Source: Cupriavidus necator (GTDB lineage: Bacteria > Pseudomonadota > Gammaproteobacteria > Burkholderiales > Burkholderiaceae). From it: a DNA stretch of 64,000 bases. Below the pieces are notes generated by a model, which ran no database searches, was not told the DNA's origin, and saw only the letters and a program-made list of their open reading frames with translations. The DNA lies in contig CP074382.1 in NCBI GenBank assembly GCA_022041995.1, forward strand, positions 706,894 to 770,893. Direction: 5' to 3'. Positions 57,283-64,000 of the stretch are shown one piece after another; the stretch's first letter is position 1, and each line of letters begins with the position of its first letter. The translations under genes were made by a program, and so were the position numbers.

Positions 57283-58023
57283 TCACCGGCTGCCATACCC
57301 ACCGGCCCAGATGCGCCGGCTTTCTGCGCCGATGAGAACGCCCGATGGGATCCGACCGCGCTCCACCGAGGACGCCTGAGCGAGCGTCAAAGTCGACGCT
57401 GCACGATCACAACCCCAACGCGCACCCAACATATTTCCGCGCCAGCGCTTTGCGGTACCCTGGTTGCATTGGTCGGGCCTCGTAGGCCTCCACCCATGTC
57501 CACCATAGCTTTCACGGCACTGCGAACAACGGTATGGTGTTTCGAGAAGCTGCACGTTCACACGATACGGCGCTTCATACCCACAACTCCGACATGCCAC
57601 TTCGATCGCGCAATGGTGCGCTGGACACCGATAGACGGTTTCGATCTGATGCACGACACTGTGATAGCCATGTGCGATACAGCGACGACAGTGACGAAAC
57701 GTCGCGCTGAAGCGTCGCCGCTCGGTCGGCGCGAGCAGCGCCTCACGCAACGTTGTTTTCGGCAAGCCAAGTGCACCATGCAATCGGTCGATATCGACGA
57801 CACCGAATTCTGGTACGAGGCCCTCATAGGGGTCAATGTCCGGTCCCATCAAATGCGCAAGCACCCTCCCCGACAACGCATTTGCCTTCTCAAATTTCCA
57901 TAGGATCGAAACGAGTGACTCGTATGGATCGATCCACTTTCGGTGGAAGAGGTAACCCAGGGCCGGCGTCAGCTTAGCCTCGTCGAGCGTGAGAATCGGA
58001 AACCTCGGCGGGCTGAGCAACAT
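57283..58023 (-). CDS. tniQ: TniQ-family target-selection protein, probably truncated
   Basis: About 246 residues from ATG 58023, 4 nt after the tnsC stop. Zinc-finger layout FRHCRRCIAHGYHSVVHQIE, YRCPAHHCAIEVACRSCG and YRCSQC fits TniQ/TnsD, which choose the target for TnsABC. Usual lengths are 350-500; the end (GGYGSR) runs into the transposon end, so the C-terminus is cut or shifted. Confidence 0.75.
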   Translation of the reverse strand: MLLSPPRFPILTLDEAKLTPALGYLFHRKWIDPYESLVSILWKFEKANALSGRVLAHLMGPDIDPYEGLVPEFGVVDIDRLHGALGLPKTTLREALLAPTERRRFSATFRHCRRCIAHGYHSVVHQIETVYRCPAHHCAIEVACRSCGYEAPYRVNVQLLETPYRCSQCRESYGGHGWRPTRPDQCNQGTAKRWRGNMLGARWGCDRAASTLTLAQASSVERGRIPSGVLIGAESRRIWAGGYGSR

Positions 58024-58027
58024 TTCG

Positions 58028-59005
58028 CTAGGCGGCGACGAGCACGCGACCGGTGGCATGACGTGACTGGACATAGCCGGAATGCCGTACCGCATGGGCC
58101 CACAAGGGAGGATCAGGACGATAGCCCGGATCGTCCTTCACTTCACTATCTTTGAGCACGATCTCGACCGCCCGCGCGAAGGATTCCATCGGGATCGCGA
58201 GTTGCCCTGGGAGATTCGCCTTGTGGTGTGCGATCTCAAACGCCTGCCAGAGCGCGCTGGCGTCGCTGACCAGTCTGTAGCCGGCGTCAAAGGCCTGGGG
58301 AACATAGAATCGCGTAAAGCTCCATTGGCTACCTTCCGGATATGCCGCCTGATCGTATCCATTCAGACATGTCGCCACGTCCTCCGCATTGCGGATGCCA
58401 TAGAAGGACAACTCCTCCACCATCAGGCGCGCGACGATCTGAGTCTTTCCCGCGACCTGCAAGGCGGTTTTCTGCGCGAGCAGCTCCTGCTGACCGACGA
58501 GAAAGGTAAACAGCTTGATCTGCTGCCGATCGAGAGAATCGTGGACATCACGCAGCCACTCGTACTCGTTGTCGTTGTAGCGCTGTGCCTCGTCACAGAA
58601 AAGCAGCACTGTGCCGCTCCCCGCTCGAGCAGCCGCCTCGCGAATCCGCAGGGCCAGACGCATCCGCTTGGCCGGATTGGAACCTGCGTTCGGGTCGGGG
58701 TCTCCAACGGCCTCGAGCAAGTTCGCAAAGAACGGGCCTTCGGCATGCCGCGGTTTGTGTTCGCATTGCGCGTGGTAGCTCGTCATCTTCGGATGATTGC
58801 GCGCCAGCAGCAATCGCACGTACTCGATCGCCCGTGTCTTGCCGATGCGGGACGGGCCATAGATCAGTGCTCCCATGACGCGATAGCGTAGACATCGCTC
58901 GACCAACTCATAAAAGGCTTCGATCGCAGGCGTGGCGATACGATAATTGCCGGTCACCAGCGGGTGAAGTGACGGATCGATGGGACGCGGCATCTGAGGT
59001 GTCAT
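58028..59005 (-). CDS. tnsC: TnsC-like AAA+ regulator
   Basis: About 325 residues from ATG 59005 (MTPQMPRPIDPSLHPLVTGN) with GAGG upstream. Walker A GPSRIGKTRAIEYV and Walker B VLLFCDEAQRYNDNEYE are clear. TnsC bridges target selector and transposase. Its frame is continuous with tnsB upstream, with no stop between, so a TnsB-TnsC fusion could also be made. Confidence 0.82.
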   Translation of the reverse strand: MTPQMPRPIDPSLHPLVTGNYRIATPAIEAFYELVERCLRYRVMGALIYGPSRIGKTRAIEYVRLLLARNHPKMTSYHAQCEHKPRHAEGPFFANLLEAVGDPDPNAGSNPAKRMRLALRIREAAARAGSGTVLLFCDEAQRYNDNEYEWLRDVHDSLDRQQIKLFTFLVGQQELLAQKTALQVAGKTQIVARLMVEELSFYGIRNAEDVATCLNGYDQAAYPEGSQWSFTRFYVPQAFDAGYRLVSDASALWQAFEIAHHKANLPGQLAIPMESFARAVEIVLKDSEVKDDPGYRPDPPLWAHAVRHSGYVQSRHATGRVLVAA

Positions 59006-61026
59006 GGCATACCTCGCAATGTGAACGACGGTGTTAGAAGACTTGGCCAGTCCCGATAGTGAGTTTGCGCGGCTGCGCCGGCTGTTGGGCAAAATCGAGA
59101 CAGCGTCTGCTGCTGCCGCAGCCGGTGCAGACACCACGGAGGAGGCAGCGCTCCGCGTGGTGGGCGTGGCCTCGGCTGGCGTACGCGTTGTCGGTGCACT
59201 GGCAAGCAGCCGCACGGTCCGCGCGTATTCCGTCGCGGCCTTCCGACTAGTCTTTGCCTGCTCGAGCTTGGCCTGCACATAAGCTTCGATCGGATTCGAG
59301 TCGCCCGGTTGGCTTCGACGCCGATCCCGCAGCTTTCTCACCTCCTGGCGCAGCTTCAGGTTGTGCGGCACCACACCCCAGGCGCCTTGTGCATCCAGGA
59401 TGCCGAGTTCCGTGCCATCCGTGAGAAAGGCACGCACGCATCGCAGATCGTCAGCATTCAGGTAGACGAGTAGCTGCTTGCCGACCAGCCGCGTGCTTCT
59501 TGCCAGCACACCACTCGTGTAGCGCACGCCATACAGGTTAATGTGCGGACGTACGCCTTGCTCAAGATAGGCACGCACACGACATCGGCGGGCCGACTGC
59601 ATCAAGCACAGCGTGCGACGATGATGCTCAGCAAGCCGCGTCAGCACCACCTGTTGAGTATTGAGCAAGTATTCCATTGCTTCGAGCGGGGTCACGCTGT
59701 TCAAGCCGGTATGCGGCGTACCGTTGTACGTCGTGATCGCATACTCAACCAGCTCCTCCAGCTCGTCGAGCGACACATAGAGCCGAAGATTGCCCTTCGG
59801 ATCGGCGAGCGCGCGGCGCAAATCCCGTGGGTGCGAACCCGTGTAGCCGGGTAGGCGCGAAGACAGTCGCTGCGCCATCGTGCCGAAGAAGCGTTCGATG
59901 TATGGGCGCTCATCCGGACAGTACCTGGGGCCTGCATCGACGAGACAACCGATGAATTCACACAGTGCCCTCAGCGTTTCGTTAGCCAGGTTCGCCTTGG
60001 CGTTGTCGAGCTTCATCCATTCCCACGTGACATACGAGAGCTCTGGCCACCTTTGTGACGGAAGGCCTCCCTGCGCCTCATAGCCGAGCCCATCTATGGA
60101 GAAGGCGCGGGCACGATGGGGCTCCAATGCCTTCTCGATGGTCTTGATCACGTCGTAACGGCTGTATTCTCGCGCCAGTACGAGGTGATAGCCCAGCACG
60201 GCCCGCGTGCAGACGTCAATGATCACTAGCAACCACACCCGCTCAAGCTCGAACTCATGTTCAAAGCCAAGCGGATCGCGGACGATAAGCTTCAGCCGAA
60301 GATCGAGTCGGTGACCGTCGAACTCGACGATCTGATAAGGATGCGTTGCCGCTGGACAGCCGTCGCCACCCTCTCGACGTGGCAGCCCCTTCAGGTGTGA
60401 CGCACCGCCGAACGTGCCGCCTGGCCGAAGCTGCGCAACATTTCCGCCTTCAGAAGCTCCGACAGTGAGCGAATCGCACGCCCTGCCGTATTGAACGGGT
60501 AGTCCGTTAGCTTCAGGCCCACCATCCGACACTGCCGCAGGAATTCATCATGGAGAGCTTGCAGTCCACGCAGACGTGTGCGCAGCCGCCGGTCTGTATT
60601 GATCTGCTCGAGCAGAACCCGACGCTGCTTGATCTGCAACCGCAGCCAGGTGCTAAGCGACGGATAGCGCTCGAAGAGTTGCGACAGTGCACCGGCCCCG
60701 CCGGAATTGCCGCGCTCTCCACCAATTCTTACTGTGCTGACTCGAGCATACTCTGCGATCCGCATATAGCGACCCAGGGCACGAAAACCGTATGGCCGGC
60801 CATCCGAGTGTGGAACCATGGCTCGTTCAAGCCAGCGATACAGATCGCGCCGGCTCACCCCCGTGGATTGCTCAATCTGCCTGAGCGATTCACCTCCGGC
60901 ATAGCGCACGATCGCCTGTCTACGCCTTTCAAACGCGTGCCGCTGCACGGAATCGAGCTCTGTATAGGCGACCTCCGGCCATGACGCCAGGTCGAGAGCT
61001 TGTAACTCCGGTTTGCGGCGGTTCAT
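59006..61026 (-). pseudogene. tnsB: TnsB-like Mu-type transposase, frameshifted
   Basis: Starts MNRRKPELQALDLASWPEVA; HTH region SLRQIEQSTGVSRRDLYRWL. DDE core: IVEFDGHRLDLRL, WMKLDNAKANLANE and DERPYIERFFGTMAQRL, then a Mu C-terminal beta barrel (GVRYTSGVLARSTRL). The frame breaks near 60407 (ARSAV/RHT stop against GASHLKGLPRREG), consistent with one lost G. The 3' end runs without a stop into tnsC (LAKSSNTVVHIARYAMTP). Confidence 0.82.
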
Positions 61027-61654
61027 GAGTTCGTGTCGACTACAGCGAACGACGTGTGCAAGGACAGTGGCTGCATACGCAGGTCGGGCGCTGCGACGCG
61101 ACCGGCATGCACCAGGCCAAACAGTGCTGCCCGAACAAAACCGGATCCACGTTCGAACATTTGCGCTCGAGGGTCTCTAGCTGCTGTGGATTTTCCAGGA
61201 GGCGCTCGACTGATCGGGACAGTGACCATGGGACGAGGCCTCGATTGGCCACGATGCACGGCAGCATGCGCTGCCAGTTGCCAATCCAAACGCGCGCGGC
61301 CGCGAGGTCCGTCGACGACATGCTGCGGATTGAGAATGCTGACTCGTCCAGAGGCTTACCCGGCGCTGCCCTCTCGTCCAGACCGGCGTCTGCGAGAAGA
61401 ACCAGCTCTTGTCGGTCGGTGTATTGAACCCAGAAATCGGCAAGCCGCGCGTTTCCACCACGGTGTACGTAGCCAGGGCGCTCACAAAAGGCGATCACGC
61501 TGGGGTCCGCCTCGAACAGTAACCACAGGTCAAGCAAGGCGCGCCGATAGAACGTCAACCGTCGTCCCAGCTTCGGGCTGAAGGCTTCCAACCGGTGTGC
61601 ACCAGGCGGTCGGGCAAGCGCGACCGGCTCCGTGAACTGCGGAGAATTTTCCAT
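61023..61654 (-). pseudogene. tnsA: TnsA-like endonuclease, frameshifted near 3' end
   Basis: MENSPQFTEPVALARPPGAH; SPKLGRRLTFYRRALLDLW and SVIAFCERPGYVHRGGNARL followed by ADFWVQYTDRQELVLLAD fit the TnsA N-terminal nuclease. Near 61150 one base (probably T) is missing: the frame NVDPV must shift to reach VRAALFGLVHAGRVAAPDL and the end VVDTNS, whose TGA overlaps the tnsB ATG. Without repair the protein ends at 61040. Confidence 0.72.
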
Positions 61655-61834
61655 CAGATCAAGACCTTAGGGACAGGTCTCGAAGTCTAGGATTTGAGGT
61701 GGCAAATTTCAGGCGTACTGTGTGCGAAATGGCACTTTTGCATTCGATCCAAGTGGAAGCAAAAGTGCCACCGAAATTGCCTACAGCCCGCAACCATCGA
61801 AGACGAGCCGGTGGCACAATTGCTTCGCTCTACA
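61655..61834. repeat. Right end of Tn7-like unit with repeated sites
   Basis: Motifs GGTGGCAAATTT (61700), ATGGCACTTTTGC (about 61728), the reverse copy GCAAAAGTGCCACC (about 61754) and GGTGGCACAATTGC (about 61810). The outer border is taken near CTCTACA (61834), fitting 5'-TGT ends. The last part recurs at 27287-27315. Confidence 0.55.
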
Positions 61835-61867
61835 CTGGTGTGACCTGCGGCGGGATTTTGTAGCCAA

Positions 61868-62706
61868 TCAGGCAGTGAGTCGGCTGTCGATATTAGCAGT
61901 ATCCAGCCAGGCTCGACGGACCGTGGCCGGAGGTTGATAGCGATGGGCGCTGTGCGGTCGGCGCTCGTTGTAGAACTGCCGCCAGCGCTCGATGAGCACC
62001 TTAGCCTCGGCGCGGCTGCGAAACCATTCGCGATTCAGCAATTCGTCGCGCAGCTTGCCGTTGAAGCTCTCGACGAAGCCGTTCTGCCATGGGCTGCCGG
62101 GAGTGATGAAGGCCGGGCCGATCGCAGCATCACGCAGCCAGCGCATGACCTTGGCCGCCGTGAATTCGGCGCCGTTGTCCGATCGAATGTGGGCCGGCTT
62201 GCCGTACAGCCGCATCAGACGCGACAGCGTCAGAATCACGTCCTGCGAGCGCAAGCTGGCGCCGACCTCGATCGCCAGGCATTCGCGGGTGTATTCGTCG
62301 ATCACACACAGCATCTTCAGCGCCCGGCCATCGACCAACTGGTCATGGACGAAGTCGTAGCTCCAGACCGAGTTGGGCTGCGTCGCGCCTGGCAGGCGGA
62401 TGTCGCTGCCGCAACGGCGCCGACGAGGGCGCCGTCTCGGGATGCTGAGTTTCAGGGCGCGCCACATCCGGCGCACACGCGATTCCCCCATTGCTAGCCA
62501 GGCGCCATCCGACGATAGCCAAAGCGCGGCACCTCCGACGATGCCGCGAGCAGCCGGTCGCCCAGGCGCCGATCCTTCCCCGGCTGCTTGAGCACATAGG
62601 TCGCCACCCGGCGGCTGAGTCCCAGGTAACGACATGCCTTGCGTTGCGAGAGACCCCGCCGAGTCAGGACTTCCAGCGCCTCGCGCCGGCCCGTCGGGGT
62701 GTTCAT
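61868..62706 (-). pseudogene. IS3 (IS407 group) orfB, frameshifted
   Basis: The first part (62706-62494) MNTPTGRREALEVLTRRGLS ... PRFGYRRMAPG ends in a stop; the second frame resumes WLAMGESRVRRMWRALKL. Relatives read RRMAAWLA, so one G seems lost near 62508. The catalytic core is then intact: SVWSYDFVHDQLVDG, IRSDNGAEFTAAK and NGFVESFNGKLRDELLN. Confidence 0.85.
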
Positions 62707-62978
62707 TTTTTTCGACTGAATTCCTTCAAGCCATCAATCACCAACAACTGCTCGGCAAGCAGGCGCTTGAGCCGCTCGTTCTCCGATTCCAGTTCCTTGA
62801 GCCGGCGTGCCTCGGCCACGTCCATGCCGCCGAACTTGTTGCGCCAGCGATAGAACGTCTGCTCCGTGATGTTGTGGCGCTTGCACAGATCCTTCGTCGG
62901 CACTTCCCGGCTTTCGGCTTCCCGCAGGATGCGGATGATCTGTTCGTCGGTAAATCGCTTCTTCATCGAGTTCTCCAT
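62703..62978 (-). CDS. IS3 (IS407 group) orfA
   Basis: About 87-91 residues, MKKRFTDEQIIRILREAESR (ATG 62966), HTH HNITEQTFYRWRNKFGGMDV, then a leucine-zipper region. Intact; overlaps orfB start. Confidence 0.92.
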   Translation of the reverse strand: MENSMKKRFTDEQIIRILREAESREVPTKDLCKRHNITEQTFYRWRNKFGGMDVAEARRLKELESENERLKRLLAEQLLVIDGLKEFSRKK

Positions 62979-63034
62979 ACTCCAAGGATACGAGAACTCA
63001 CTTTCCGACTGGCTACAGGATTCGTCTCAGGTCA

Positions 63035-63776
63035 TTGTCCTTGGGGCGGCGTACGCGGGCCGGCAACACAGCCACGCCGTAGTGGCTGGCAAGGTCCTGA
63101 TAGGTCGGGTTAAGGTCCGGCTCGTAGCGCGACGCCCTGGTCACGCCGCTGCGCAGATTGTCCGGCACCCACAACTCGGTGCAACCGCCGAAGAAGTTCA
63201 GGGCACGAACATGGCTGGCGATCCAGTCGGGCAGTTGTTGGGACCAGGTCGCCTCGATGTAGGTATAGTTCGACGCGCCCAGCACAGCAACGAAGATCTG
63301 GGCCTGCTTGATCTCGCCAGTAGCACCGTCCGTCACGGCCACCGTCTGGCCGCATAGTCGATGAACAGTTTCTCTCCCGGCGTGTGGGTCTGGCGCATCG
63401 ACAGCGACAGCCGCTGGCGCCAGCGCCGTAGTGGTCGCAGAAGGCGCTGTACTGGAAGCCGTCCTCCTGTCCGGCCTTGTACTCCTGCCACAGCAATTCC
63501 AGTGTCACACCCTTGCCGCGCAGTTCGTTGTGGACGCGCAGCCAGTCCGGCGCTGGCCGCTGACCCGAAGACGGCTCGCTGGGCGGGAACAGCAGCCGTT
63601 CCAGGGACGGTTCGTCCAACTCCGGCGGCAGCGGATAGCTCAGGCCCGCAACTTGGCACGTGCCAAGTAATCGGACACGGTGGTCGGCGAGGCGCCGATG
63701 ATGCGGGCGATTTCCCGCTTCGATCGGCTGTGGCCGAAATACAGCCGCAACACTTCTTGGATTTTTTACGCATGGA
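63035..63776 (-). pseudogene. istA: IS21 istA, multiply frameshifted and truncated
   Basis: Reads through several frames: MRK (A-run one short), VLRLYFGHSRSKREIARIIG, then LDEPSLERLLFPPSEPSSGQ, RVHNELRGKGVTLELLWQEY, RQTHTPGEKLFIDYA (first Asp), then AVLGASNYTYIEATWSQQLP and ALNFFGGCTELWVPDNLRSG. It ends in RRPKD at the IS3 border. At least three frame breaks; no istB in the window. Confidence 0.85.
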
Positions 63777-63994
63777 TAACCTCTTGTTAGCCAACTGACA
63801 CTTGACCCCCCGGAAAAATCTGCCAGAGTGCCACGGTTATCCCGCGGTTGCTACGCTTCTTGGCCCGCCTTAAACTGTCCAGTTTGAGGCGGAATCAGTG
63901 GTCCAGTTTGCGCTGGAATCGCCGTCCAGATTGCGTGGCATCAGTGTCCCAGTTTGCCGTGGAATGGGTGTTGCAGTTTGGCGCGGAATACGCA
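63777..63994 (-). repeat. IS21 terminal region with multiple repeats
   Basis: Reading minus from 63994 the end starts TGCGTATTCCGCGCC, and a unit near TTCCACGGCAAACTGGACA recurs about every 22-23 nt. Same organisation as 5047-5239 but another IS21 lineage. The last six bases are outside flank. Confidence 0.7.
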
Positions 63995-64000
63995 GCCGCT

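Larger units (their letters stand above)
61841..63034 (-). mobile_element. IS3-family (IS407 group) element, 1194 bp
   Basis: Inverted ends TGACCTGCGGCGGGATTTTG and TGACCTGAGACGAATCCTG (complement). The right side is inserted in the IS21 istA gene; the left flank is not the rest of istA but the Tn7-like end, so DNA was lost and no target duplication is seen. Confidence 0.88.

Overview
The window looks like part of a large plasmid or accessory replicon of a betaproteobacterium of the Burkholderiaceae. Evidence is the high G+C codon use, the H-NS, KfrA and RpoD sequence types, and the mix of insertion sequences (IS256, ISL3, IS110, IS6, IS1595, ISAzo13 and IS21). The heavy IS load, the nesting of elements and the many genes broken by one base resemble replicons of host-restricted relatives such as fungal symbionts of the Mycetohabitans/Paraburkholderia type. 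That placement is inference only. No rRNA, tRNA or CRISPR array was seen, and no rep or parAB genes.

Layout. 1-5.2 kb: a group II intron inside an IS110 gene, a dead IS1595, and an IS256 inside an IS630 relic next to an IS21 end. 5.4-8.5 kb: an AT-richer island with a HemN-like radical SAM enzyme translationally coupled to a class I methyltransferase, then two small unknown genes. 8.5-13.6 kb: an IS4 transposase gene holding a second group II intron, whose reverse transcriptase is split by a serine-recombinase element. 13.9-16.6 kb: an ISL3 gene split by a second IS256. 16.5-23.9 kb: plasmid backbone (two H-NS-like proteins, KfrA, a tyrosine recombinase ending exactly at an ISAzo13 copy, and a Fic/Doc toxin-antitoxin pair). 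24-27 kb: rpoD-type sigma factor and a cold-shock protein. 27.3-38 kb: three IS6 elements; two of one type bracket a GDPD-family phosphodiesterase, a broken M30-type metallopeptidase lipoprotein and a GNAT acetyltransferase. 39-42.8 kb: a phospholipase D-like protein, a small membrane protein and IS5. 43-51 kb: nested mobile elements. An IS110 gene (exons at 50.7 and 45.5 kb) is interrupted by a group II intron, which itself carries an ISAzo13 in its reverse transcriptase and another IS110 element at the end of its domain V. 51.5-55.7 kb: a LodB-like flavoprotein and a catalase-LodA fusion gene with three frame breaks. 57-61.8 kb: a cargo-free Tn7-like tnsA-tnsB-tnsC-tniQ unit. 61.8-64 kb: IS3 in a broken IS21.

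The genes most likely to do host-relevant work are the radical SAM/methyltransferase pair, the sigma factor, the H-NS/KfrA nucleoid proteins, the toxin-antitoxin pair and the phospholipase D-like and GDPD proteins. The rest is mainly mobile DNA. Single-base losses in short homopolymers break about ten genes, so either gene decay or indel error in the assembly must be considered when reading the pseudogene calls.
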